A stretch of 64,000 bases of DNA from Myxococcota bacterium (GCA_041389495.1 JAWKRT010000006.1:130440-194439), one strand, 5' to 3'. Shown: positions 8,956-18,844, numbered from the stretch's first letter. The notes: generated from the letters alone by a model not told the origin. A program made the numbers and translations.

Positions 8956-10623
8956 CTATTCGAACTCCCGCTGCGGCCCGGCCATCGCGGCGGGCACGTA
9001 GTGGCGCATCAGGAAATCCAGGTTCTTCGCGAGCACGCGGCGGCTCGTGCCGGGCATGACGAGGCTCGAGACCGAGCCGAGCGCCATCGCCTCCTTCGGG
9101 TTCATGAGCTCGCGCTCGTAGCGGTCGCGGACGGCGGCGAGCGCGCGGTCGCGCTCCTTCGACGCCTCCGCCGGCGACTTCCCTTCCTGGATGGCCTTCT
9201 GGTAGGCGCCCGCGATGTCGCGCAGCTCCTTCTTGAACACGAACTCGGTACCGCCGCCCGGGCCCATCACCGCGATGCGCGCGTGCGGCATCGCGAGCAC
9301 GCGATCGGCGCCCGTGAAGTGGCTGTTGTAGGCGGCGTAGGCGCCGCCGAAGGCGTTGCGGATGATGAGCGTCATCGACGGCACGCGGACGTCGATGATC
9401 GCGTCGAGCAGCCGCCGGCCCTCGAGGATGATGCCGCGGCTCTCCTGGTCGGTGCCGGGCAGGAAGCCCGTCGTGTCCTCGAGGAAGAGCAGCGGGACGT
9501 TGTAGACGTTGCAGAAGCGGATGAAGCGCGTGGCCTTGCGCGCCGCGTCGACGTCGATCTGCCCCGAGGCGACGGCCGAGTTGTTGGCGACGAAGCCGAC
9601 GACGTGGCCCGCGATCCGGCCGAAGGCCGTGATCATGTTGCGCGCGCGCGCCGGCTGCAGCTCGAAGTACTCGCCGTGGTCGCAGATGTTCTGGATGAAG
9701 AGCGTGATGTCGAGCGGCGCGTTCATGCCCGCCGGCGAGTCGAACGTGCGCCGGAAGAGGATGTCCTCCTCGACGACGTAGCGGTCGACGGGGTCGCTCG
9801 TCTCGACGTACGGCGCGAACGAGTGGTTGTTGTCGGGCAGGTAGCCGAGCAGCCGGATCGCGGTGCGCAGCGAGGCGAGCTCGTCGTTCGTCGTGATGTC
9901 GCAGACGCCGTTGCGTCCGTGCACGCCGGGGCCGCCGAGCTGGTCGGCCGTCACGTCCTCGCCGAGCGCGCTCTTCACGACGCCGGGCCCCGTGAGCCCG
10001 ATGAACGTGTCGTCGCACTGGATCATGAACGAGCCCTGGCGCGGGAGGTAGGCGCCGCCGCCGGCGTTGTACCCGAACATGAGGCTGATGCTCGGCACGA
10101 CGCCCGAGATCCTGCGCAGCGCGGTGAACGCCTCGGAGTAGCCGTCGAGGCCGCCGACGCCGGCGGGGACGAACGCACCCGCGGAGTCGTTCATGCCGAT
10201 CAGCGGGATGCCCTTCTCGCCGGCCATGTAGATCAGGCGCGCGAGCTTCGCGCCGTTCGTCGCGTCCATCGAGCCGGCGCGCAGCGTGAAGTCGTGGCCG
10301 TAGACGGCGACGTCGCGCCCGCCGATGTCGAGGATGCCCGTCACGATCGAGGCGCCGTCGAGTCCGGGCCCCCAGTTCGTCCAGAGCAGGTTCGGCTCGG
10401 ACTTCGTCAGCACGCGCAGGCGCTCGAACACGGTCATGCGCTGCTTCGAGTGCTGCACGCGCACGCGCTCGGTGCCGCCGCCGCGCACCGGACGCGCCTG
10501 CATCTCGCGGCCGAACTCGAGCGCATCCTCGTAGATCGCCGCCGACGGGTGCGCGCCCTCGGTCGGCGGCGGCGCGGGCGTCGTCGCGAGCGGGTTCTCG
10601 AGGCTGAACGTCGCTTGTTCCAT
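8956..10623 (-). CDS. acyl-CoA carboxylase carboxyltransferase subunit
   Basis: This 555-residue carboxyltransferase has the AccD-like and AccA-like crotonase folds in one chain, as in PccB/MccB. Visible features are RVRVQHSKQRMTVFERL, the first oxyanion region around MNDSAGAFVPAGVGGLDG, FGYNAGGGAYLPRQ, and the second-half IIRNAFGGAYAAYNS. It transfers the carboxyl group from biotin to an acyl-CoA; acetyl-, propionyl- or methylcrotonyl-CoA cannot be separated by eye. It is the promoter-proximal gene of a two-gene operon with the biotin carboxylase subunit. A strong hairpin separates it from the malic enzyme gene upstream. Confidence 0.93.
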   Translation of the reverse strand: MEQATFSLENPLATTPAPPPTEGAHPSAAIYEDALEFGREMQARPVRGGGTERVRVQHSKQRMTVFERLRVLTKSEPNLLWTNWGPGLDGASIVTGILDIGGRDVAVYGHDFTLRAGSMDATNGAKLARLIYMAGEKGIPLIGMNDSAGAFVPAGVGGLDGYSEAFTALRRISGVVPSISLMFGYNAGGGAYLPRQGSFMIQCDDTFIGLTGPGVVKSALGEDVTADQLGGPGVHGRNGVCDITTNDELASLRTAIRLLGYLPDNNHSFAPYVETSDPVDRYVVEEDILFRRTFDSPAGMNAPLDITLFIQNICDHGEYFELQPARARNMITAFGRIAGHVVGFVANNSAVASGQIDVDAARKATRFIRFCNVYNVPLLFLEDTTGFLPGTDQESRGIILEGRRLLDAIIDVRVPSMTLIIRNAFGGAYAAYNSHFTGADRVLAMPHARIAVMGPGGGTEFVFKKELRDIAGAYQKAIQEGKSPAEASKERDRALAAVRDRYERELMNPKEAMALGSVSSLVMPGTSRRVLAKNLDFLMRHYVPAAMAGPQREFE

Positions 10624-10661
10624 GGATCGGGCCCTTCGCGGCGGGATCGGATGGGACGCCC

Positions 10662-10703
10662 GGCCGTCGGGGGCGCGCGGCGTGCCGCGCGCCCCCGACG
10701 GCC
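10662..10703 (-). terminator. 19-bp perfect hairpin after the malic enzyme gene
   Basis: Two 19-bp arms, 10662-10680 and 10685-10703, are exact reverse complements around a 4-nt loop (CGTG). The hairpin begins 5 bp after the malic enzyme stop codon and lies 38 bp before the carboxyltransferase start. There is no T-run on either side, so it is a hairpin-only (U-poor) terminator candidate or an RNA stabiliser. Its near-perfect fit to the gap makes a transcription boundary likely. Confidence 0.6.
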
Positions 10704-10708
10704 TTCGG

Positions 10709-11992
10709 CTAGAGCTTCGCGAGGTCGGTGACCGTGAGGTCGAGCCGCTTCTCGTACTCGAGCAGGTCGATCGGCTTGCGCGCGACGCCGCTCTCCATCG
10801 CGGCCTGCGCGACCGCGGGCGCCACGTAGAGCAGCACGCGCGGATCGAACGGCTTCGGGATGATGTAGCGGGGGCCGAAGTCGAACACCTCGCCCGGATA
10901 GGCGCGCTTCACCGCTTCCGGCACCGCGTCGCCCTTCTTCGCGAGCTCCGCCAGCGCCTTCACCGCCGCGTGCTTCATCGGCTCGTTGATGTCCGTCGCG
11001 CGCACGTCGAGCGCGCCGCGGAACAGGAACGGGAAGCCGAGCACGTTGTTCACCTGGTTGTGGTAGTCGCTGCGGCCCGTCGCCGTGATGGCGTCGTCGC
11101 GCACGGCCTCGACCTCGGGCGGCGTGATCTCCGGGTCGGGGTTCGCCATCGCGAAGATGATCGGCTTGCCCGCCATCGAGCGGACCATGTCCTGGGTGAC
11201 GAGCCCGGCCTGCGAGAGGCCCACGAACACGTCGGCGCCCTCGAGCGCCTCGGCGAGCGTGCGCGCCTTCGTGTCGCGCGCGAACGGCTGCTTGAAGGCG
11301 TTCAGGTCCGTGCGGCCGGTGTGCACGACGCCCTTGCTGTCGCAGAGCATCATGTTCTCGCGGCGGATGCCGAGGTCGCAGTGCAGCTTCGCGCACGCGA
11401 TGCCCGACGCGCCGGCGCCGCTGAAGACGACCTTCGCGTCCTCGATGCGCCGCCCCGTGATCTCGAGCGCGTTGAGCAGCGCGGCCGCCGAGATGATCGC
11501 CGTGCCGTGCTGGTCGTCGTGGAAGACCGGGATGTCGAGCGACTTCTTGAGCCGCGCCTCGATCTCGAAGCACTCGGGCGCGCGGATGTCCTCGAGGTTG
11601 ATGCCGCCGAACGTGGGAGCGATGAGCTCGCACACGCGGATCACCTCTTCCGGATCCTCCGAGTCGATCTCGATGTCGAACACGTCGATGTCGGCGAAGC
11701 GCTTGAAGAGGACGCCCTTGCCCTCCATCACCGGCTTGCCCGCCGCGGCGCCGATGTTGCCGAGCCCGAGCACGGCGGTGCCGTTCGAGATCACGGCGAC
11801 GAGGTTGCCCTTCGACGTGTAGGAGTAGATCTGCTCCGGATCCTTCTCGATCTCGAGGCAGGGCGCGGCGACGCCGGGCGAGTACGCGAGCGACAGGTCC
11901 TCGGCCGTCACCGTCGGCTTGGTCGGAACGACCTTCACCTTCCCCGGGCGCCCTCGGCGGTGATACTCGAGCGCGTCTTCCTTCAAGCCCAC
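10709..11992 (-). CDS. malic enzyme (oxaloacetate-decarboxylating malate dehydrogenase)
   Basis: This 427-residue enzyme converts malate to pyruvate and CO2 with NAD(P)+. Motifs seen include SLAYSPGVAAPCLEI with the catalytic Tyr near 37, VMEGKGVLFK with the catalytic Lys near 92, FHDDQHGTA for metal binding, and the dinucleotide loop VFSGAGASGIACA. It lacks the phosphotransacetylase-like C-terminal half of full-length MaeB. The GTG start at 11990-11992 is preceded by AGAGGAAG and matches the family start (xLKEDALEYH). The frame is open further upstream, but that part looks non-coding. NADP versus NAD use is not decidable here. Confidence 0.93.
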   Translation of the reverse strand: MGLKEDALEYHRRGRPGKVKVVPTKPTVTAEDLSLAYSPGVAAPCLEIEKDPEQIYSYTSKGNLVAVISNGTAVLGLGNIGAAAGKPVMEGKGVLFKRFADIDVFDIEIDSEDPEEVIRVCELIAPTFGGINLEDIRAPECFEIEARLKKSLDIPVFHDDQHGTAIISAAALLNALEITGRRIEDAKVVFSGAGASGIACAKLHCDLGIRRENMMLCDSKGVVHTGRTDLNAFKQPFARDTKARTLAEALEGADVFVGLSQAGLVTQDMVRSMAGKPIIFAMANPDPEITPPEVEAVRDDAITATGRSDYHNQVNNVLGFPFLFRGALDVRATDINEPMKHAAVKALAELAKKGDAVPEAVKRAYPGEVFDFGPRYIIPKPFDPRVLLYVAPAVAQAAMESGVARKPIDLLEYEKRLDLTVTDLAKL

Positions 11993-12064
11993 TTTGGTCT
12001 TCCTCTGGATGTGGCGACGGGCGGAGAGCGCCCGGCCCCGTCCGTCCGGCGCCCGATACCAAGA

Positions 12065-12091
12065 GCGTCCCTGCACAGTGCACAGGGACGC
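12065..12091 (-). promoter_or_regulatory. 9-bp inverted repeat upstream of malic enzyme
   Basis: GCGTCCCTG (12065-12073) and CAGGGACGC (12083-12091) are perfect complements around a 9-nt spacer that itself contains TGCAC/GTGCA. It sits 73 bp upstream of the malic enzyme start and 150 bp after the DUF4919 gene. It could terminate that gene's transcript or act as an operator for the malic enzyme; the sequence alone does not decide. Confidence 0.35.
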
Positions 12092-12240
12092 CCGCTGTCC
12101 GTGGCTGCCGGCGGCGTGAAAGGGCTCGCAGTCTATCAGATCGACGGCGCTTCGGGATGGCGCCGGGCTGCGAGAAAGCGCAGAAGAGGCGCCAACTTGG
12201 CGGTGCGCCACGCGCTCGCGCGGAGCCGCGCCCGCCGGCG

Positions 12241-12879
12241 CTACGGAGCCGCGCGCTCGAGCGCGCGCCGCAGACGGGCGAAGTGCGCGCGCGGCGCGAA
12301 GTAGACGACGCTCCGCGCGCCGTCCTCGTCGCTCACCGAGAGCGCATCGACGCCGCCCTCGACGAGCGCCTGCGACTCGCGCTCGAGCCCGAGCGCGCGC
12401 AGCACGGCGTACTCCTCGCCGACCGAGATCACGACCCAGGGCGACGCGGCGGAGGCGCCGTCGCCCGAGCGCAGCACCGACTCGAGCAGCCCGTGGCGCC
12501 AGTGCTGGTGCTGCATCGACTCGGCCTCGCGGCCGAGCGAGGAGAGCGCCACCGAGCGCAGGTAGTGGAAGTCCATGTCGACGGGGCAGCGGTCGAGGAA
12601 CGGGGTCGCGACGGCGAGCACCTCGCTCCACTGCTGCTGCGCGAACGCCGCCGCGGCCGCCGCGATCGGCTGGCCCTCCTCGCAGCGCCGTGCGAAGTCG
12701 TCGCGCTCGCCGTACTCGCGCCGCAGCTCGCCGAAGTCGACCGGCCGGCTCCAGTCCGTCCGGGAATCGGCATAGCGAAGACGCTCGGCGCCCGGGCCCC
12801 CGGCGCGATCGCTCGCGCAGGCCGCGGCGAGCAGCGCGATCGCCGCCACGGCCGCGCACCCTCGATGGCGCTCCCGCAT
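12241..12879 (-). CDS. DUF4919-family lipoprotein
   Basis: The product is 212 residues. The ATG at 12877-12879 is preceded at close range by GGGGGAGGT and starts a signal peptide ending in a LAAAC lipobox. The mature part resembles DUF4919: a DFGELRREYG opening, an Ala-rich TPR-like helical centre (QQWSEVLAVATPFLDRCPVD), and the characteristic LLESVLRSGDG...VISVGEEY block. DUF4919 proteins have no established function. An upstream in-frame ATG at 12930 is less likely given the ribosome-binding site and lipobox. Confidence 0.8.
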   Translation of the reverse strand: MRERHRGCAAVAAIALLAAACASDRAGGPGAERLRYADSRTDWSRPVDFGELRREYGERDDFARRCEEGQPIAAAAAAFAQQQWSEVLAVATPFLDRCPVDMDFHYLRSVALSSLGREAESMQHQHWRHGLLESVLRSGDGASAASPWVVISVGEEYAVLRALGLERESQALVEGGVDALSVSDEDGARSVVYFAPRAHFARLRRALERAAP

Positions 12880-12971
12880 GCGCACCTCCCCCGCAGCGCG
12901 CGTGCGCGGCGGATGCGGCGCGTCGTGCACGCGCCGGCGCGCAGCGTACCGCGGGCGGCGATCGGCGGCGT

Positions 12972-13220
12972 TCAGCGCGGCGTCCGGCCCTCCGCGATCG
13001 CCTCGACCGCCTCCTTCGCTTCCTTCAGCCCGACGCGGTGCTGCTCGCGGTAGAGCTTGATCGCCTCGATCTTGCGACCGGCGGCCATCAGGCCCTCGAC
13101 GGTGTGGGCACCCGCGTCGCCGCCCGCGGGAAGGCGCGCGCCGTCGCCCGCGCTTCCGAGCGCGCGCGCGACGACGAAGACGACGATCATCACGACACCG
13201 GCGACGAGGAGGGTCTGCAT
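12972..13220 (-). CDS. membrane-anchored protein with ribosomal L7/L12 C-terminal-like domain
   Basis: The product is 82 residues. An N-terminal membrane helix (residues 3-20) is followed by a short Gly/Ala linker and a helix pair, IEAIKLYREQHRVGLKEAKE. This is the signature of the L7/L12 C-terminal domain, which in ribosomes recruits translation GTPases. It is far too short to be the ribosomal protein. Tethered copies of this fold are annotated as L7/L12 C-terminal-domain-like proteins, role unknown. It lies divergent from hflX, whose product is itself a ribosome-binding GTPase. Confidence 0.75.
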   Translation of the reverse strand: MQTLLVAGVVMIVVFVVARALGSAGDGARLPAGGDAGAHTVEGLMAAGRKIEAIKLYREQHRVGLKEAKEAVEAIAEGRTPR

Positions 13221-13301
13221 GGGCCGCCTCTTCGGCGCGCGCGCGCCCGCACTCGAGTACTCTCCCGCCCCGAGCCGCGCCCGCGGTGGAGCTCCGAACC
13301 G

Positions 13302-14777
13302 ATGTCGTCGACCGCGCCCGCCCGGCCCCGCGCCGTCTTGCTAGGCGTCCAGCTCTCGGGCGTCGCCGACCGGGACTTCACGTCGTCGCTCGACGAGCTC
13401 GCGCGCCTCGCGACGACGCTCGGCTTCGAGGTCGTCGGACGCGTCGTCCAGCGCCGCGCGCGCATGGCGCCGGGCGCGGTCGTCGGCAGCGGAAAGCTGC
13501 GCGAGCTCGCGCGCTGGACGGGCGGAACGGGCGTCGTCCCGCTCGGCCCGCGCGCCGCCGGGGCGCGCCGCCGCGACGAGAGCGACGACGAGGACGACGC
13601 GCGCGGCGACGAGCCGCGCCACGAGGAGCTCGAGGCCGGCGACGCGAACCGCGACGACGACGGCGAGCGCGAGGACGACGCGGACGACACCGGGGAGGGC
13701 CCCGACGACGACGCGCCGCCCGCGACGATCGTGCTCGTCGACCACGACCTGACGCCGTCCCAGGCGCGCAACCTCGAGCGCGCGACCGGCGTCGAGGTGC
13801 TCGACCGCACGGCCGTCATCCTCGCGATCTTCCAGCGCCACGCGCGCAGCCGCGAAGCGCGCCTGCAGGTCGAGATCGCGCGGCTCGAGTACATCGCACC
13901 GCGGCTGCGCGAGACGGGCCTCGGCCGCGACCGCCAGGGTGGAGGCATCGGCGGCCGCGGCGCGGGCGAGAGCGCGTCCGAGCTCGATCGCCGCAAGGTG
14001 CGCGACCGCATCGCCGAGCTGCGCAGCGAGCTCGCGAGCATCGAGCGCGAGGACGCGACGCGGCGCCGGCGACGCGAGGGCGTGAGCACCGTCGCGCTCG
14101 TCGGCTACACGAACGCCGGCAAGTCGTCGTGGATGCGCGCGCTCACCGGAAGCGGCGTGCTCGTCGAGGACAAGCTCTTCGCGACGCTCGGCACGACGGT
14201 GCGCGTGCTCGAGCACGCGGGCGCGCACCGCATCCTCGTCTCGGACACGGTCGGCTTCATCAAGCACCTGCCGCACGACCTCGTCGCGAGCTTCCGCTCG
14301 ACGCTCGACGAGGCGCGCGAGTGCGACCTGCTCGTCCACGTCGTCGACGCCTCCGACCCGGCCCACGAGTCGCAGCTGGCGGTGACGACGGACGTGCTCG
14401 CGTCGATCGGCGCGGACGAGGCCCCGCGCCTGCTCGTGCTCAACAAGGCCGACAAGCTCGACGAGCTCTCCCGCGCGCGCGTGCGCGCCGCGCACCCCGA
14501 CGCGCTGCTCGTCTCCGCGCGCCGCGCGGAGGACGTCGCGACGCTTCGCGAGCGCATCGTCGCGCACTTCGAGCGCGACATGGAGGAGGCGGAGCTCGTC
14601 GTGCCCTACGCGCTCCAGCGCGTCGTCGCGCAGGCGCACGCGACGGCGCACGTGCTCCGCGAGGAGCACGACGCCGAGGGGACGCGCATCCGCGTGCGGG
14701 CGAGCGCGCAGGCGCTCGCGCGCCTGCGCTCGGAGCTCGCGGCGGCCGCCGCGTCGGGCCGGCCCGCCGACCGCTGA
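13302..14777 (+). CDS. hflX: GTPase HflX with long acidic insert
   Basis: HflX is a ribosome-splitting GTPase used in stress. The 491-residue protein has the N-terminal HflX domain (residues 10-180, with VGSGKLREL at 61-69 and VDHDLTPSQARNLE at 146-159). A helical linker containing the glycine-rich GLGRDRQGGGIGGRG follows, then a TrmE-Era-type G domain: G1 GYTNAGKSS 268-276, TLGTT 295-299, G3 DTVGF 315-319, and G4 NKAD 381-384. Unusually, residues about 84-140 form an Asp/Glu-rich low-complexity insert inside the N-terminal domain, between the VVPLGP and TIVLVDHDL strands. The ATG at 13302 fits the family start. Confidence 0.95.
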   Translation: MSSTAPARPRAVLLGVQLSGVADRDFTSSLDELARLATTLGFEVVGRVVQRRARMAPGAVVGSGKLRELARWTGGTGVVPLGPRAAGARRRDESDDEDDARGDEPRHEELEAGDANRDDDGEREDDADDTGEGPDDDAPPATIVLVDHDLTPSQARNLERATGVEVLDRTAVILAIFQRHARSREARLQVEIARLEYIAPRLRETGLGRDRQGGGIGGRGAGESASELDRRKVRDRIAELRSELASIEREDATRRRRREGVSTVALVGYTNAGKSSWMRALTGSGVLVEDKLFATLGTTVRVLEHAGAHRILVSDTVGFIKHLPHDLVASFRSTLDEARECDLLVHVVDASDPAHESQLAVTTDVLASIGADEAPRLLVLNKADKLDELSRARVRAAHPDALLVSARRAEDVATLRERIVAHFERDMEEAELVVPYALQRVVAQAHATAHVLREEHDAEGTRIRVRASAQALARLRSELAAAAASGRPADR

Positions 14778-14793
14778 CCCGGCGAAGTCTGGA

Positions 14794-15168
14794 CTAACGA
14801 GCGCTCGCCACGGCGAGGCTCGCGACGAGCAGCCAGAGCGCGCCCGTCGCGACGCCGCCGACGTGGAGCGGCGTCGCGATCGCGAGCCAGCGGCACAGGC
14901 GCAGGAGCGACGGCGACAGCCCGGCGCGACCCGCCTCGAAGTAGAGGAAGCGCTGCAGCGCGAGGCTGCGTTCGGGCGAGGCCATCCAGAGCGACGGTCG
15001 CCCGAGGCGTTCGAACTCGCTCGGACACTCGCGCTCGAGGCGTCGCAGGAGGGCGGCGTAGCCCGGCAGCGTCACCGCCGTCCCGAGCACGACCGCGGCG
15101 GCGAGGAGGGCGAGCGGTGCGTGGAGCGGCGGTGCGAGCGCGGCGCCGACCGCGGCGAGGACGTCCAT
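14794..15168 (-). CDS. small two-helix membrane protein
   Basis: The product is 124 residues. A hydrophobic segment at about residues 14-38 is followed by a cytoplasmic-type stretch (LERECPSEFERLGRPSLW) and a second hydrophobic segment near the C-terminus (about 95-120). I recognise no family. It lies 15 bp downstream of the DUF4124 gene on the same strand, so the two are probably co-transcribed, and it converges with hflX. Confidence 0.7.
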   Translation of the reverse strand: MDVLAAVGAALAPPLHAPLALLAAAVVLGTAVTLPGYAALLRRLERECPSEFERLGRPSLWMASPERSLALQRFLYFEAGRAGLSPSLLRLCRWLAIATPLHVGGVATGALWLLVASLAVASAR

Positions 15169-15183
15169 CGCGCGGCCGCGACG

Positions 15184-15783
15184 CTAGTCGCGGATCCAGC
15201 CCGGCGGAACGCCGGCCGCGTGCGCGCGCTCCTCGAGGCGCTCGAGCCAGCGGCGGTTCATGTCGATCTCGTCGCGCACCTTCTGGCAGGCGTTGGCCTC
15301 CGCCATCTCCTCGTCGTAGGCGCGCCGGCCGGCGCCCTCCGTGTACCGGAAGCGGTCGCCCTTGCAGCGCTCGGCCGCGCCCTCGAGTCGGGCCATCGCG
15401 TCGCGGTACTTCTGCGCTTCGGCCCGCCACTCGGCCTCGGTCTTCCCGCCCGCGCGCTCTTCGGCGGGCTCGGCGCCGCGCGCCGTGCGCGCGGCCGGGC
15501 CGGCGCGCCGTCGGGCCGCGGGTGCGGCGGCCGGGGCCTCCCCTGCGCGCGGCGCGCTCGATGCGCCGGATGCGCTCGGGACGACGCCGCGCTGGAAGGA
15601 GCCCTTCCCCGCGCGCGCGGCCGCGGCGGCGGCCGCCCGCTGGTCGGCCGGCACCTCGTCGGGGTTCGACGTGAAGTGGACGACCCCATCGGGATCCGTC
15701 CACTTGTAGATCTCGGCCGGTGCGGCCGCGGCCAGCACGACGAGCGACGCGAGAGCCAGGGCCGGCGCGAGACACGATCGCAT
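15184..15783 (-). CDS. DUF4124-domain exported protein
   Basis: The product is 199 residues. A signal peptide (cleavage near AAAAPAEI) leads straight into the short DUF4124 motif IYKWTDPDGVVHFTSNP. An Ala/Pro/Arg-rich disordered stretch follows, then a charged helical region with coiled-coil character (about residues 115-190). DUF4124 marks periplasmic or envelope proteins of unknown role in Proteobacteria. The ATG at 15781-15783 is preceded by AGGAGGA. It is followed by the small membrane protein gene. Confidence 0.85.
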   Translation of the reverse strand: MRSCLAPALALASLVVLAAAAPAEIYKWTDPDGVVHFTSNPDEVPADQRAAAAAAARAGKGSFQRGVVPSASGASSAPRAGEAPAAAPAARRRAGPAARTARGAEPAEERAGGKTEAEWRAEAQKYRDAMARLEGAAERCKGDRFRYTEGAGRRAYDEEMAEANACQKVRDEIDMNRRWLERLEERAHAAGVPPGWIRD

Positions 15784-15878
15784 GCGCGCATCCTCCTCGG
15801 CCGCGCACGGTCGGCCGGGCCCGGCGAACGCTTGAGGAGACGGCCGCGGATGCCGGTGCGATGCGCGCGTGCCGCGCG

Positions 15879-16403
15879 TCAGTCCGCGCGCGGCTTCCAC
15901 CCGGCCCCGCGCACGTGCGCGGGCACCGGAGTGTGGGCGCCGTCCCAGTCGTCGAGCCGCTCGACGAGCCACTGGAACCACTCGGAGAACGTCGGCTGCC
16001 GGTTGCGGACGCGCGTCTCCTCGACCCATCGGGCGAGCTTGCGCCACATCACGCGCGAGAGGCCGCCCGCGAGGTCGCGCACGAGCGAGAACGGCGCGAT
16101 GCGCCGGAACACGAGCAGCCCCATCGTCTCGAACGTCGTGGCGACGAGGAGGGCCGCCGACTCGTGCTCGGGCCCGAGCGCGCGCAGCGAGTCCGCGTCC
16201 GTCTCGTCGGGCAGCGCCATCACGACCTGGACGGCGCGCGCGAGCTCCGGACTGTAGAAGGAGCGCATCAGCTCGCTCGCGACGGCGTCCTCGCGCACGC
16301 GCCGCGCTTCGCGCAGCTGTCGCACCGCGAAGAAGGCGCCGCCCACGACGGTCGCCCCGCCGAGGATCTCCGCCAGGTTGGCGAGGGTTGCGAGGTCCGT
16401 CAT
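15879..16403 (-). CDS. single-pass membrane protein, DUF4760-like
   Basis: The product is 174 residues. One N-terminal membrane segment (about 8-28, LAEILGGATVVGGAFFAV) precedes a helical cytoplasmic-type domain with FETMGLLVFRRIAPFSLV and RNRQPTFSEWFQWLVERL. This composition resembles the DUF4760 group of uncharacterised bacterial membrane proteins; the assignment is tentative. It stands alone between the DUF4124 gene and a small lipoprotein gene. Confidence 0.65.
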   Translation of the reverse strand: MTDLATLANLAEILGGATVVGGAFFAVRQLREARRVREDAVASELMRSFYSPELARAVQVVMALPDETDADSLRALGPEHESAALLVATTFETMGLLVFRRIAPFSLVRDLAGGLSRVMWRKLARWVEETRVRNRQPTFSEWFQWLVERLDDWDGAHTPVPAHVRGAGWKPRAD

Positions 16404-16544
16404 CGAGCGCGCCTCCGGCGCGCAGCATACGCGATGGCGGAGTCGCCCTCGCGCACTTCCCCTTCGACGTCGCCCTCGTCGGGAGCCGCAGGGCCGGCGC
16501 CGGCGCGGGACGGCGCGCCGCGAGCCGCGCAGGCTCGCGCCCGA

Positions 16545-16808
16545 CTAGCGTTCGACCGGGCACTCCTCGGCGCGCGGGTCGCAGCCCCACGCGCGGCGCG
16601 CGTTCGACTCGTAGCGCGCCTGCGCCTCGCGAAGGCGCGCGGCGAGCGCGGCGCACTCGGGGTGGTCGGCTCCGCGCTCGGCGACGCAGGCGCGGTGGGC
16701 CTCGCGCGCGGCCGCGACCTCGCGTCGCTCGCTCGCGACACACGCGTTCGTGGAGAGGCCCAGCACGAGCAGCGCGAGGAGCCGCAGGCGGATCGGTCGC
16801 AGTGCCAA
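16545..16808 (-). CDS. small Cys-rich lipoprotein
   Basis: The product is 87 residues from a TTG start (16806-16808) preceded by GGAGGG. A signal peptide ends at a LSTNAC lipobox. The mature part is a short charged helix (ARLREAQARYESNARR) with four further cysteines (HRACVAE, HPECAAL, WGCDP, EECPVE), which suggests disulfides in the periplasm. No family is recognised. Open frame continues upstream in the same phase, so the start is set by signal peptide and ribosome-binding site only. Confidence 0.55.
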   Translation of the reverse strand: MALRPIRLRLLALLVLGLSTNACVASERREVAAAREAHRACVAERGADHPECAALAARLREAQARYESNARRAWGCDPRAEECPVER

Positions 16809-16858
16809 GGCGGGCGTCCCTCCAGCGTCGCTCCGGTGGACGCGGGCGCCGCGCGAGC

Positions 16859-18247
<1,389 letters not shown>

Positions 18248-18268
18248 CGGGGTGTCGCGGTCGTCGCG

Positions 18269-18721
18269 CTAGGCGCGGCGCGCGGTGTCGAGCGCGTCGT
18301 CGAGATCGGCGACGTCGCTCAGGTCGCCGAGATCCCAGACGCGGCCCCCCGCGCCCGAGCCCGCGATCTCCTCGACGACGTACTGGAGCTCGACGGAGCC
18401 GATGTGCACGCGATCGCCGTGCTCGAGTGCGGCGCCGGCGACGCGCGCGCCGTTGACGCGCACGCCGTTCGTGCTTCCGAGATCGCGAATGCCGAAGCCC
18501 GCGACGCCGAGCTCGATGCACGCGTGCTCGTGCGAGACCGATGCGTCCTCGATGCGGATCGACACCTTGGCCGAGCGCCCGATCACCGCGCGCGTCGCGC
18601 CGAGCTCGTACTCGCTGCCCGCCGCCGGACCGCTCAGCACCGTGAGCGCGGCGCGGTGCGCCTTCAGGAAGTCCTCGCCGCACTGCTTCGCCGTCACGCG
18701 CCGCGTTCGACCGTCTCGCAT
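18269..18721 (-). CDS. FHA-domain protein
   Basis: The product is 150 residues. A Lys/Arg-rich N-terminus precedes a forkhead-associated domain with the phosphothreonine-binding residues in place: IGRS (Arg49, Ser50), SVSHEH (Ser63, His64), LGSTNGVRVNG (Asn85, Asn90). An acidic tail ends the protein (DLGDLSDVADLDDALD). FHA domains bind phosphothreonine peptides. It is the first gene of a unit with the kinase. The ATG at 18719-18721 follows GGGGAGG. Confidence 0.92.
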   Translation of the reverse strand: MRDGRTRRVTAKQCGEDFLKAHRAALTVLSGPAAGSEYELGATRAVIGRSAKVSIRIEDASVSHEHACIELGVAGFGIRDLGSTNGVRVNGARVAGAALEHGDRVHIGSVELQYVVEEIAGSGAGGRVWDLGDLSDVADLDDALDTARRA

Positions 18722-18828
18722 GCTCGCCTCCCCGGGTTGCGCGGCGAGAGCGAGCGCACGCCGCCGTGCGCGGTGCTCGCGTCGTGCGCATTCGGGGCGG
18801 GCGTGTCGGCGCGTCACCCCAGCCGCGC

Positions 18829-18844
18829 CGTGACTCGTGTCACG
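18829..18844. promoter_or_regulatory. CGTGAC-n4-GTCACG dyad upstream of the FHA-kinase unit
   Basis: A perfect 6-bp inverted repeat with a 4-nt spacer lies about 108 bp upstream of the FHA start, in the 218-bp gap between it and the IclR gene. It has the form of an operator for a dimeric regulator. No other evidence supports it. Confidence 0.3.
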
